NCBI RefSeq assembly: GCF_002007605.1 | Contig: NZ_CP019799.1 | Coordinates: 1 to 64,000 of the forward strand | DNA: 64,000 bases | DNA from: Cellvibrio sp. PSBB023 | GTDB lineage: Bacteria > Pseudomonadota > Gammaproteobacteria > Pseudomonadales > Cellvibrionaceae | Reading direction: 5' to 3' | The notes under the pieces: generated by a model | Database searches by the model: none | Seen by the model: the letters and a program-made list of their open reading frames with translations, nothing else | What the model was told of the DNA's origin: nothing | Shown here: one piece after another, positions 9,522 to 18,139 of the stretch | Numbering within the stretch: position 1 is the first letter of the stretch | How the letters are laid out: the number at the start of each line of letters is the position of its first letter | Position numbers and translations under genes: made by a program

Positions 9522-10751
9522 ATGGCCGAAACCATTATCAAAATAGATCTGAAAAAATCGCCTTACGAAAATGAAATGATTCATAACCGCTGGCACCCGG
9601 ATATTCCCATGGTGAAAACGGTGAAGCCCGGCGACGATTTTATTATCGAATGTTACGACTGGACGGGCGGTCAGATCGCCAATAACGACAGCGCCGATGA
9701 TGTGCGCGATGTGGACTTGACCCAGGTGCATTTTTTGTCTGGCCCGGTGGGCGTAGAAGGTGCTGAGCCTGGTGATTTATTGGTGGTGGATATTTTGGAT
9801 ATAGGCGCCTTTCAGGAAAGCCAATGGGGTTTTAATGGCTTTTTCTCCAAACAAAATGGCGGCGGCTTTTTAACCGAGCATTTTCCGGAAGCGCAGAAAT
9901 CCATTTGGGATTTCAACGGTATGTTTACCAAATCGCGCCATGTCCCCAATGTGGAATTTGCCGGCTTGATGCACCCCGGTTTAATTGGTTGCCTGCCGTC
10001 CAAAGAAATGTTGTTGGAGTGGAATAAGCGCGAAAAAGAACTCTACGACACCGAACCAGAGCGCGTGCCTGCATTGGCAACCCTGCCTTATGCCGACACC
10101 GCCCACATGGGCAAAATGGCTCCCGATGCCGCGAAAGTAGCTGCTGCGGAAGGTGCGCGTACCGTACCGCCTCGCGAGCACGGTGGTAACTGCGATATTA
10201 AAGATTTATCGCGCGGCTCAAAAATTTATTTCCCGGTGTATGTAAAAGGCGGCGGGCTTTCTGTAGGTGATTTGCACTTCAGTCAGGGCGATGGCGAGAT
10301 CACCTTCTGTGGCGCCATTGAAATGGCGGGGTGGATTCATTTGCGGGTGAATCTCATCAAAGACGGTATGGCCAAGTATGCGATTAAAAATCCCATTTTC
10401 AAACCTAGTCCGATTGCGCCCAAGTACGATGACTACTTGATCTTTGAAGGTATCTCTGTTGACGAGTATGGCGAGCAGCATTATCTGGATGTGCATGTCG
10501 CTTATCGCCAGGCTTGTTTGAATGCGATTAATTATTTAACCAAGTTCGGTTACTCAAAAGCACAGGCTTATTCAATATTGGGTTGTGCACCGGTGCAGGG
10601 GCATATTTCCGGGGTGGTGGATATTCCTAACGCTTGCGCCACGCTCTGGCTGCCGACGGATATTTTTGATTTTGATATAAATCCGTCCGCCGAAGGGCCG
10701 AGCAAAAAAGTGTCACCGGGAATGGATGTGCCTTTGTCGAAAGATAAATAA
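9522..10751 (+). CDS. fmdA: Formamidase (FmdA_AmdA family)
   Basis: Hydrolyses formamide to formate and ammonia in the cytosol. The 409-residue protein matches formamidases of the FmdA/AmdA family: start MAETIIKIDLKKSPYENEMI, then HNRWHPDIPMV, the GNCDIKDLSRGSKIYFPVYV block, GDLHFSQGDGEI, and the C-terminal VVDIPNACATLWLP. No frameshift, unlike its upstream neighbours. The start at 9522 is chosen for the ribosome site and family alignment over an upstream in-frame codon at 9444. Next to the urea importer it makes a short-chain amide nitrogen locus. The downstream fmdB is the usual partner. Confidence 0.92.
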   Translation: MAETIIKIDLKKSPYENEMIHNRWHPDIPMVKTVKPGDDFIIECYDWTGGQIANNDSADDVRDVDLTQVHFLSGPVGVEGAEPGDLLVVDILDIGAFQESQWGFNGFFSKQNGGGFLTEHFPEAQKSIWDFNGMFTKSRHVPNVEFAGLMHPGLIGCLPSKEMLLEWNKREKELYDTEPERVPALATLPYADTAHMGKMAPDAAKVAAAEGARTVPPREHGGNCDIKDLSRGSKIYFPVYVKGGGLSVGDLHFSQGDGEITFCGAIEMAGWIHLRVNLIKDGMAKYAIKNPIFKPSPIAPKYDDYLIFEGISVDEYGEQHYLDVHVAYRQACLNAINYLTKFGYSKAQAYSILGCAPVQGHISGVVDIPNACATLWLPTDIFDFDINPSAEGPSKKVSPGMDVPLSKDK

Positions 10752-10898
10752 ATCCCCCCTAACCCCCTTTTTTCAAAAGGGGGAATTAAAAACACCTCCC
10801 TTTGCAAAAGGGAGGCAGGGATGGATTCTGGTTTAACCCCTCCCTTTAACAAAGGGAGGTTGGGAGGGATTTACAATGTTTACGCGAGAGGAATAACC
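10752..10898. repeat. Cluster of three short palindromes between fmdA and fmdB
   Basis: Three hairpins lie within 100 bases: CCCCCTTTT/AAAAGGGGG (10763-10783), CCTCCCTTT-GCA-AAAGGGAGG-like (10795-10815) and CCTCCCTTT/AAAGGGAGG (10839-10859). The last two share the same arms. They look like REP-type or degenerate mobile palindromes. The first may also terminate fmdA transcription. No ORF fits here. Confidence 0.65.
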
Positions 10899-11267
10899 AT
10901 GCCTGTTTACGATTACAAATGCCCGGAACACGGTTTGTTTTATGAATTGGCGGCGATGGATGAATCCAGCCAACCGCGCAATTGTCCGACCTGCAGCAAG
11001 TTGTGCGCGCGGGTATTAATGGTAGCGCCTGAATTTTTGGATATGAAAACAGAAAACCGCGCGGCCCATGCGCGCAATGAAATGGCGGTACACAGTCCGA
11101 TTTTATCGACACCGGATTATCGCGCTGAGCAGCAGGCGCGGCGCGAACATAAACACGGGAAGGGTTGTGGTTGTGGCGATAAACCGATTCGCAAATCCAA
11201 TCTGCTTTACACCGCCGAAGGCAATAAAATGTTTCCTTCTATGCGCCCCTGGATGATCAGCCATTAA
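10899..11267 (+). CDS. fmdB: FmdB-type zinc ribbon protein
   Basis: Small cytosolic protein found beside amidase genes and proposed to regulate or assist them. Begins MPVYDYKCPEHGLFYE with CPxH and CPTC pairs, which form the FmdB zinc ribbon. The C-terminal half ends in a HKHGKGCGCG metal-binding-like stretch. The start at 10899 gives the family N-terminus; the earlier in-frame codon at 10821 would translate the palindromic repeats. Its stop overlaps the convergent TetR stop. Confidence 0.85.
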   Translation: MPVYDYKCPEHGLFYELAAMDESSQPRNCPTCSKLCARVLMVAPEFLDMKTENRAAHARNEMAVHSPILSTPDYRAEQQARREHKHGKGCGCGDKPIRKSNLLYTAEGNKMFPSMRPWMISH

Positions 11268-11881
11268 TGAGGCTGATCGGGTGTGCGCAAGGTGTCGATA
11301 TAATCGTTCAACGTGCTAAATAAATCACTCAATAATTCTGGCGCTTGCATACATTTGGCTGCGCCCATAATGCCTTGGTAGCTGGCCATAATAAACATCG
11401 CAATGCGCGTTGGATTAATATCGGCGCGCACATCTCCTTGCTGTTGACCTTGTTCCAGTGCGTGCACAATCGTTTGATAAATCGACTCCATCACCATTTC
11501 CAGACGTGCGTGAAATCCTGCGTCGATTGCCGCCATTTCCTGGTTTAAATTATTCAGTGGGCAGCCTTTAAAACAGTGCTCATCCCTATAGCTATCTGCC
11601 TTGGATAAAAACAATTGCTGCATGGCGGTGAGTGGGTTGGGGAAGCGGGTAATAAAATCATTCCAGACGCTGTGGAAATGTCCCATTAAAATCTCATCCA
11701 CCACGGCATAACCCAACGCGAGTTTGTTCGGGAAGTGATGGTAGAGCGCACCTTTGGCGAGACTGGTCTTTTGCAGAATGGCCTCAATGCGCATCCCTTG
11801 ATAACCGTTTTCATAAATCTCTTCGTGCGCGGCTTCCAGAATCCGGGTGCGCGTTTGTCCGGCATTGCGTTCAGTGGCCAT
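11264..11881 (-). CDS. TetR family transcriptional regulator
   Basis: Repressor of 205 residues. The N-terminal helix-turn-helix is clear: RTRILEAAHEEIYENGYQGM, then LAKGALYHHFPNKLAL. The C-terminal ligand domain contains CFKGCPLNNLNQEM with two close Cys, as in electrophile-sensing relatives such as NemR (inference). Two good TetR-type operators lie 300 bases away between a small membrane gene and cytochrome b561, so those are the likely targets. No operator is seen directly at its own start. Confidence 0.88.
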   Translation of the reverse strand: MATERNAGQTRTRILEAAHEEIYENGYQGMRIEAILQKTSLAKGALYHHFPNKLALGYAVVDEILMGHFHSVWNDFITRFPNPLTAMQQLFLSKADSYRDEHCFKGCPLNNLNQEMAAIDAGFHARLEMVMESIYQTIVHALEQGQQQGDVRADINPTRIAMFIMASYQGIMGAAKCMQAPELLSDLFSTLNDYIDTLRTPDQPH

Positions 11882-11939
11882 GAGCGTCTCTAGCGAATGG
11901 AAATGAATTTATTGTGTGATGTACAAATCATGGTAAGCA

Positions 11940-12137
11940 TCAGAAGGGCTGGTGCAAGCAGTCATAGACCACAGCGCTGGCAATCAACAAGAACCCCAAC
12001 ATTAAAAACCCATTGCCCAGCAGCCGCAAAATACGGATATGGCTTTGCAATCCCTGTGAAAACTCGGGGTAACCCAATAAGGGAAATTGGTCGAGCGTCG
12101 ATATGGAATGGTTGGTAGGTGATGGTACTTGGCTCAT
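11940..12137 (-). CDS. Small membrane protein, unknown
   Basis: 65 residues with a polar N-terminus and one C-terminal membrane helix (GNGFLMLGFLLIASAVVY). A good ribosome site, AAGGAG, sits 9 bases before ATG 12137. It runs toward tetR and starts about 50 bases from the first operator palindrome. I do not recognise a family. Confidence 0.55.
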   Translation of the reverse strand: MSQVPSPTNHSISTLDQFPLLGYPEFSQGLQSHIRILRLLGNGFLMLGFLLIASAVVYDCLHQPF

Positions 12138-12186
12138 GCGTGGGATCTCCTTGCAGATCAGGGAGTCGGGCAGTGCTTTTGGCTTG

Positions 12187-12204
12187 ACCGACCGGTTGGT
12201 CGGT
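12187..12204. promoter_or_regulatory. TetR-type operator 1
   Basis: Inverted repeat ACCGACC-GGTT-GGTCGGT. It is centred 30 bases from a second similar palindrome, about three helical turns, so two dimers would bind one DNA face. Flanked by the small membrane gene and the cytochrome b561 gene, which diverge from it. Confidence 0.6.
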
Positions 12205-12216
12205 TGGCATTAAATA

Positions 12217-12234
12217 ACAGACCATTTGGTCTGT
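12217..12234. promoter_or_regulatory. TetR-type operator 2
   Basis: Inverted repeat ACAGACC-ATTT-GGTCTGT with the same arm length and spacing as operator 1 and the shared core GACC/GGTC. Likely bound by the nearby TetR protein. Confidence 0.6.
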
Positions 12235-12355
12235 CAAACCCGTTTTTGTACAAATATGTGCGTCTTTTGAGGGCAGGCGTTATGCTGGGCAGCCTTGCTC
12301 CACGGTGGTGGAGCGGGCCATACCAATACCTGATAAATAAAAACGAGGATCTTCT

Positions 12356-12907
12356 ATGAGTAGTTTATCCAGCCACAACCGTTACAGCCCCCTGTTGATT
12401 GCTTTGCACTGGTTTATGTTTGTCCTGTTGGCCGTGGTGTTTGTCACCATTGAAATTCGTGGCCAATTCCCCCGTGGCAGCGAGCCGCGCGAATTTGTGA
12501 AAGCACTGCACTTTATGTTGGGCATGTCAGTGTTGTTATTGGTTGTGATTCGCCTGGCGATCCGTTTCTCCAGCAAAACCCCGGCAATAGTGCCAACCCC
12601 TTCGCTACTGGAAAACCTGCTGGCCAAGGTGGTTCATATCACGCTTTATGCGTTCATGATTTTTATGCCTATTGCCGGTTGGGTGATCCTCAGTGCAGAA
12701 GGGCATGGTGTGCCGTTTTTTGGCTTGGAGTTGCCGCCGCTGGTGGATAAAAACCCGGACCTGGCCGAACAAGTGGAAGACCTGCACAAACAAATCGGCT
12801 CTTGGGGTTATTACCTGATTGCCCTGCATGTGGTTGCAGCCTTATTCCATCACTACGTAAAACGCGACAATACCCTGCGCCGTATCTCACCGTTTAAGAC
12901 TGAGTAA
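12356..12907 (+). CDS. Cytochrome b561 family protein
   Basis: Inner-membrane di-heme b cytochrome of 183 residues with four helices. Candidate heme ligands are His in LLIALHWFMF, ALHFMLGMS, VVHITLYAFM and LIALHVVAAL. ATG 12356 follows GAGGATC. It probably moves electrons between the quinone pool and an acceptor such as superoxide, as proposed for CybB. Downstream of the twin TetR operators, it is a likely target of that repressor. Confidence 0.88.
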   Translation: MSSLSSHNRYSPLLIALHWFMFVLLAVVFVTIEIRGQFPRGSEPREFVKALHFMLGMSVLLLVVIRLAIRFSSKTPAIVPTPSLLENLLAKVVHITLYAFMIFMPIAGWVILSAEGHGVPFFGLELPPLVDKNPDLAEQVEDLHKQIGSWGYYLIALHVVAALFHHYVKRDNTLRRISPFKTE

Positions 12908-12945
12908 GCCCGGGTTTTTCATTCACCTTGCGCCGGAGGGCGGTT

Positions 12946-13634
12946 ATGCGTCATCGCGAAATTCATCGTTCACATCACTCGGGGTGGCTGCGCGCTGCTG
13001 TTCTCGGGCAAACGACGGCATTATTTCAACGGCCAGTCTGATGATGGGCATTGCCGCCGCATCCAGCGACAGCGCGGCCATTGTGCTGGCGGGCGTTGCC
13101 GGGTTAGTGGCGGGGGCGATGAGTATGGCGGCGGGTGAATATGTGTCGGTTCGCTCCCAGGCGGATACGGAGGCTGCTGACCTTGCGCGGGAAACCCATG
13201 AACTGGCAACTGACAGCGAAGGTGAGCACCGCGAGCTGGAAGAGATTTACGTGGCACGCGGCTTGGAGCGCCCACTGGCGCGTGAGGTTGCCAGGCAATT
13301 AATGCAGCACGATGCGCTGGGTGCCCACGCGCGCGATGAGCTGGGCATTACCGATGAAATGAGCGCTCGCCCGTTACAGGCGGCACTCACCTCGGCCGCC
13401 ACCTTTGCGGTGGGCGCACTGATTCCATTACTCGCCGTACTGCTGGTGCCCGCCGCACAGTTAATACCTGCCATTGCCCTGATATCGCTGTTCGCGCTGG
13501 TGCTATTGGGCGGCTTGGCTGCCAAGGTTGGCGGTGCCAACCTACTGCTGGGTAGCTTGCGGGTCGGGTTTTGGGGGGCCGCCGCTATGGCTCTGACCTT
13601 TGCCGCTGGTCATCTCTTTGGCGCCTTGCTCTGA
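12946..13634 (+). CDS. VIT1/CCC1 family iron or manganese transporter (one frameshift)
   Basis: Membrane protein of the vacuolar iron transporter family. ATG 12946 opens MRHREIHRSHHSGWLRAAVL; the conserved GANDGIISTASLMMG follows after restoring one G at about 13008, where the run GGG should be GGGG. The signature AGAMSMAAGEYVSVRSQAD and the acidic, Glu-rich metal-binding loop (SEGEHRELEEIYVARGLERP) are intact, then the C-terminal helices. Repaired length is about 229 residues. Last gene of the damaged region. Confidence 0.82.
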
Positions 13635-13651
13635 GTTAAACCTGTCTCGAG

Positions 13652-14353
13652 TTACACTTGCTCTGGGTTAAAAATGTGTACAATCACCTCGCTCATGGCG
13701 CGATTGATTCGCGCAAAGCGCTCCTCGTTTGCCAGCATCGCCTGCGTCGATTGGGTGTAGCGCGAGCCGTCTATATCCTCTGCGCAGTGCTCAATTAACG
13801 CGCGCGCCGAGGCCGGTGTGGTCTCCAGATGAAACTGGAAGCCATACACCTTATCCCCATAACAAAATGCCTGATTGCTGCAGCCTTCGCTGCGCGCCAG
13901 ATGTGTCGCACCCGGTGGCAGCGCAAAGGTATCGCCATGCCAGTGGAATACCTCCGGCGAGCGGGCAAACACCTGCGCGACAGGGTGGCTAGCGGCTGCC
14001 GGGGCAATGGTGATGGGCCACCAGCCAATTTCTTTGTATGGATTGCGAGTGACCTTGCCGCCCAGTACATCGGCAATCAATTGCGCACCCAGACAAATAC
14101 CCAAGAGGATTTTTCCAGCGGCAATGGCGTCTTTGATCAGGGCTTTTTCTGTCGCCAGCCAGGGGTAGAGTGCCTCATCATAGATGCCCATAGGGCCGCC
14201 CATCACAATCAATGCATCAAAATCACTCACGGCTGGCGCCGCATCGCCCCGGTACCAATGGGTGCTGGTAAGGCTATAACCACGTGCGCGAAAGTCGCTT
14301 GCCATACTGCCAATATCTTCGAAGGGCACGTGTTGCAGACTGTGAATTCTCAT
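13652..14353 (-). CDS. Class I glutamine amidotransferase
   Basis: Stand-alone GATase1 domain of 233 residues, similar to GMP synthase-like amidotransferases. The nucleophile Cys is in LLGICLGAQLIADVLGG, the oxyanion region in MGGPMGIYDE, and the His-Glu pair in FQFHLETT. It may act on gamma-glutamyl compounds; the substrate cannot be told from sequence. Convergent with the VIT gene. Confidence 0.85.
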   Translation of the reverse strand: MRIHSLQHVPFEDIGSMASDFRARGYSLTSTHWYRGDAAPAVSDFDALIVMGGPMGIYDEALYPWLATEKALIKDAIAAGKILLGICLGAQLIADVLGGKVTRNPYKEIGWWPITIAPAAASHPVAQVFARSPEVFHWHGDTFALPPGATHLARSEGCSNQAFCYGDKVYGFQFHLETTPASARALIEHCAEDIDGSRYTQSTQAMLANEERFARINRAMSEVIVHIFNPEQV

Positions 14354-14651
14354 GAAGGGCTCCTGTTGTGACTGTCCGGTGAGAGTGAGGGCAGTGAGAT
14401 GCGCTGCTGATTATGCAGAAATCTCGCCAATTCGCATGGATTAATTCCCTGTAAATGGCGCCAAACCCGCTGATTGTCTGATGATTGGTGTATACTCGGG
14501 CACAGTTTGTGCGTGCAATTAACAGTCATTTTGCGCACTTCTTTCGCTGTTTATCCCTCGGGTTTCACACCCTGATGGACGGATGAAACACAGCGTGTAC
14601 CCCGGCATGTCTGCGCGACTGCCCCTCAAGCCCCTGGCTGCATAACTTTTG
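14354..14651. promoter_or_regulatory. Divergent region before rhlB
   Basis: About 300 bases between the amidotransferase and rhlB. TATACT at 14491-14496 is a possible -10 box, but no well-spaced -35 is visible. If used, rhlB mRNA has a leader of about 150 bases, common for RNA helicases. No ORF supported. Confidence 0.3.
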
Positions 14652-16247
14652 GTGAATAGATTGATCGGAAAACTTTTTAAAAAATTGATAGGTTCAGGTG
14701 CGGATAAACCTGAAAAAAACGAGGCCAAGCCCGTCACTGATAAACCCACCGCAAAAAAACATCCCCGCGAACGCAGTGGTCAACAGCAAAATAATCGCGG
14801 CAATCGCAATAGCCGCGATCAGCGCCCTGGCCAAAAGAATGAGCAGCAAACCCCGGCCGTCCAGCGCGATACCTCCGCTAAACCTCCGCGTCATTCCGCC
14901 GCGCCACGCCCGAAAAAAGCGCAAAAGGTAGATCACGGCCCCTGGGATATTTCGCAATTTGCCGTGGAGGAAGTGGAAGGCAAAAGCCGTTTTCACGACT
15001 TTGATCTGGAACCACAGATCATGCGCGCCATTGCCGATTTAGGTTTTAAATACTGTTCGCCTATTCAGGCCCAATCCCTGCCGCACGCGTTGCAAGGTAA
15101 GGATGTCGTGGGCAAGGCCCAAACCGGTACCGGTAAAACCGCCGCGTTTTTAACCGCCATTATTGATGACCTGCTCAAAAATCCCATCACCGAAAAACGC
15201 TATGCCGGTGAAGCGCGTGCCTTGGTGATTGCACCAACACGGGAACTGGTTATTCAAATCGCCGACGATGCCAAAAACCTGTGTAAATACACCGACCTGA
15301 AAATTCACACCCTTGTCGGCGGTATGGACTACGTTAAACAACAGCGTCATTTACACGAAGATTTTGTGGACATACTGGTCGCTACACCCGGTCGTTTGCT
15401 CGATTTCTGCGGCAATAAAGATGTGTATCTGGATCAACTGGAAATTCTGGTGATCGATGAAGCTGACCGTATGCTGGACATGGGTTTTATTCCGCAAGTG
15501 CGCCAAATTGTGCGTCAAACCCCCAAGCGTGAAGACCGTCAAACCCTGTTTTTCTCTGCTACCTTTACCGATGAAGTGCGCATTTTGGTAGAGCAGTGGA
15601 CCTACAAACCCGTCACCATCGATATCGAGCCCGAGTCAGTGGCGAACGAGCGAGTGGATCAGCATGTGTATCTGGTCTCCACCGAAGAGAAGTACACGCT
15701 GCTCTACAACCTGATCCAGCAAGAACATGCCGAGAGTATGATCGTGTTTGCCAATCGCCGCGATGAATGCCGCGATTTGCAGGAAAAACTGGAGCGCCAT
15801 GGCATTAAAGCGGGTTTGCTCTCCGGCGAAATTGCCCAGAACAAACGGGTTTCAACCCTGGACGCGTTTAAATCCGGCGAGATCAAAGTGCTGGTGGCAA
15901 CCGATGTTGCCGGGCGCGGTATTCACATCAGCGGCATCAGCCACGTGGTGAATTTCACCCTGCCGGAAGAGCCGGAGGATTATGTGCATCGCATTGGCCG
16001 CACCGGCCGCGCGGGTAAAAACGGCACCTCTATCAGTTTTGCCTGCGAAGATGATGCCCTGCTGCTGGAGCCGATTGCGGCCTTGTTGGGCAAGCCCATC
16101 AAGTGTGAACAGCCCCCGGAATATTTAATGCTGCCACCGCCGGAAAGCTTGCCTGCACCGGCTCGTGCGCGCACCAATGATCGCTTTAGCAATCGCTCAG
16201 TGGGCAACCGCCCCGGTGGCAATCGCAGCCGTCGCCCGCGTCACTGA
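14652..16247 (+). CDS. rhlB: ATP-dependent RNA helicase RhlB
   Basis: DEAD-box helicase of the RNA degradosome. The first 95 residues are basic and disordered. Then [20 protein letters not shown] and the Q motif ([10 protein letters not shown]), [27 protein letters not shown] in [12 protein letters not shown], and [11 protein letters not shown] further basic tail ([13 protein letters not shown]) ends the protein. Start is GTG 14652 (or TTG 14649); no ATG fits. At 531 residues it is longer than E. coli RhlB because of the N-terminal arm. Confidence 0.88.
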   Translation: MNRLIGKLFKKLIGSGADKPEKNEAKPVTDKPTAKKHPRERSGQQQNNRGNRNSRDQRPGQKNEQQTPAVQRDTSAKPPRHSAAPRPKKAQKVDHGPWDISQFAVEEVEGKSRFHDFDLEPQIMRAIADLGFKYCSPIQAQSLPHALQGKDVVGKAQTGTGKTAAFLTAIIDDLLKNPITEKRYAGEARALVIAPTRELVIQIADDAKNLCKYTDLKIHTLVGGMDYVKQQRHLHEDFVDILVATPGRLLDFCGNKDVYLDQLEILVIDEADRMLDMGFIPQVRQIVRQTPKREDRQTLFFSATFTDEVRILVEQWTYKPVTIDIEPESVANERVDQHVYLVSTEEKYTLLYNLIQQEHAESMIVFANRRDECRDLQEKLERHGIKAGLLSGEIAQNKRVSTLDAFKSGEIKVLVATDVAGRGIHISGISHVVNFTLPEEPEDYVHRIGRTGRAGKNGTSISFACEDDALLLEPIAALLGKPIKCEQPPEYLMLPPPESLPAPARARTNDRFSNRSVGNRPGGNRSRRPRH

Positions 16248-16307
16248 TCGCGGTTCACCGTTTTTATCCTCATCCCTAACTGACGTCGCCCGGTGTAATA
16301 CCGGGCA

Positions 16308-17213
16308 GTGCCATGGCACGGAATGGTTATGTCTTCAGCCAAATCAGCCCTGTTAAGCCTGCATTTGGGCGCCTTTTTAATGGGTGCTACGGGGCTCTTT
16401 TCCAAAATTATTGATTTGCCCGCATGGGATATTACCGGCTACCGAACCTGGATTGCGGCGCTGATTCTGTTTGCCTGGGTGTGGTGGCGCGAGCGCAATG
16501 TCGCACTGCGCTCAGCCCGTGATTATGGCCGGATGTTGATCCTTGGCGTGTTGCTGGCGCTGCATTGGGTAACGTTTTTTTATTCCATGCAGGTGGCTAA
16601 TATCGCGGTGGGCATGATTTCACTCTATGCCTATCCTGTGGTCACAGTTTTTCTGGAGCCCTGGCTCAAGCGCACCAAGCTCGATTGGCGTGATGTCGTC
16701 AGCGGCTTTTTGGTGCTGTTCGGTATTTATTGGTTGGTGCCGGAATTCAATATCGATAACAACATGACCCAAGGTGTGATGTGGGGCGTGATATCAGCCG
16801 TGACTTTTGCCGTGCGCAATTTGCTCCTGAGCCACTGGTTCAGCAATCAAACCGCGGCGCGCTCCATGAGTTATCAAGTCTTGATTGTCGCTCTGCTAAT
16901 GACACCGATATTGGTGTTATCGCCCCATCAACCTTCTAGCCACGATTGGTGGTTGCTGGTGTGTTTGGGGATTTTCTTTACCGCTTTCACCCACACCCTG
17001 CTCGGTTATTCGCTGCGCTATTTAAAAGCCAAAACCGTTGGTTTGGTGGCCTGTTTGCAACCGGTCTATGCCGTGGGTTATGAAATCGCGGTGCTGCACA
17101 GTTATCCGGATTGGAGTACGCTGTTTGGCGGCAGCATTATTATGGCCGCCGCCATTTACGAATCGGTGCGCGAGCACAATAAGGCTGCGGCTACGGCGGC
17201 AGTCAATTTGTAA
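16308..17213 (+). CDS. EamA/DMT family permease
   Basis: Inner-membrane transporter with about ten helices and the two EamA repeats, first at LLSLHLGAFLMGATGLFSKI and second at GVMWGVISAVTFAVRNLL. Substrate unknown. ATG 16308 or the in-frame ATG 16329 are both possible. A seven-bp hairpin GCCCGGT/ACCGGGC (16288-16306) ends just before the first start and would hide it, which favours 16329. Confidence 0.85.
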   Translation: MPWHGMVMSSAKSALLSLHLGAFLMGATGLFSKIIDLPAWDITGYRTWIAALILFAWVWWRERNVALRSARDYGRMLILGVLLALHWVTFFYSMQVANIAVGMISLYAYPVVTVFLEPWLKRTKLDWRDVVSGFLVLFGIYWLVPEFNIDNNMTQGVMWGVISAVTFAVRNLLLSHWFSNQTAARSMSYQVLIVALLMTPILVLSPHQPSSHDWWLLVCLGIFFTAFTHTLLGYSLRYLKAKTVGLVACLQPVYAVGYEIAVLHSYPDWSTLFGGSIIMAAAIYESVREHNKAAATAAVNL

Positions 17214-17245
17214 GCTTGCGATCCGCGTGTTTTCGGAGCCTTCTT

Positions 17246-18052
17246 ATGCACACGCTAATGCCTGTTGTCTTTGTTCCCCACGGCGGCGGCCCTATGCCGC
17301 TGTTAGGCGATGTGAATCACCGCGAGCTGACCCGTTTCATGCAGTCCTTGGCGGCCGATTTGCCTCGCCCCCAGGCGATTGTGGTCATTACCGCTCACTG
17401 GGAGGAGGAACTGCTCAGCATCAGTGACTCTCCGGCGCCCGGCATGATGTTTGACTACTACGGCTTCCCACCCGAAAGTTATGAATTCAGCTATCCTGCG
17501 CCCGGTAATCCTGCCCTTGCCAAGCAGATACAACAGTTATTACTGGCGCAGAATATCGAGGCGCGGTTGGACAACCAGCGTGGCTACGACCACGGTACCT
17601 TTGTACCGCTGATGTTGATCTATCCCGCAGCCGACATTCCCGTGGTCCAATTATCGCTGCTCTCTTCGCTTGATCCCGCCGCGCATATCGCCATTGGCAA
17701 AGCGCTTGCGCCATTACGTGAACAAGGGGTGCTGATCGTGGGATCGGGCATGTCGTTTCACAACATGCGCGCGTTTTTCTCCAGCGATCCCGCTATTCGC
17801 GGCAGAAGTGAAACCTTTGATCACTGGCTCAATGAGACCTTGAGCAGCGAGGCACTTGCCGCTACAGAGCGTGAACAGCGTTTGACTCACTGGGCTGATG
17901 CACCCCAAGGGCGCTTTTGCCATCCGCGTGAGGAGCACTTGCTGCCGCTGCTAGTCTGTTTTGGCGCTGCCTCTCACAGTGGAAAACCCGCCCGGCAAAA
18001 TTTTAGCGGTCTGCTGTTTAATACGGCGATTTCCGGCTATGTCTGGCGCTAA
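17246..18052 (+). CDS. DODA-type extradiol ring-cleavage dioxygenase
   Basis: Class III extradiol dioxygenase / 4,5-DOPA dioxygenase family. Metal-binding His are in VFVPHGGGP and ITAHWEE; the further DHGTFVPLMLIYP and GSGMSFHNMRAF blocks are typical. ATG 17246 is preceded by CGGAG; an in-frame TTG at 17216 is less likely. 268 residues. The substrate cannot be told; no ring-hydroxylation or meta-cleavage genes are near. Confidence 0.88.
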   Translation: MHTLMPVVFVPHGGGPMPLLGDVNHRELTRFMQSLAADLPRPQAIVVITAHWEEELLSISDSPAPGMMFDYYGFPPESYEFSYPAPGNPALAKQIQQLLLAQNIEARLDNQRGYDHGTFVPLMLIYPAADIPVVQLSLLSSLDPAAHIAIGKALAPLREQGVLIVGSGMSFHNMRAFFSSDPAIRGRSETFDHWLNETLSSEALAATEREQRLTHWADAPQGRFCHPREEHLLPLLVCFGAASHSGKPARQNFSGLLFNTAISGYVWR

Positions 18053-18139
18053 AGTTTCAGATATTTCATAGGCTTGGCGCATTTTTCCAAAGTTTGGCTA
18101 CACTCAATGGACACCTGAAAAGCCGTTGAGTGACTTGAT

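Noticed and set aside
1..13634. Whole urea region called as pseudogenes
   Set aside because: All breaks are single bases, mostly in homopolymers, and the frames rejoin into full-length conserved proteins. Sequence error explains it better.
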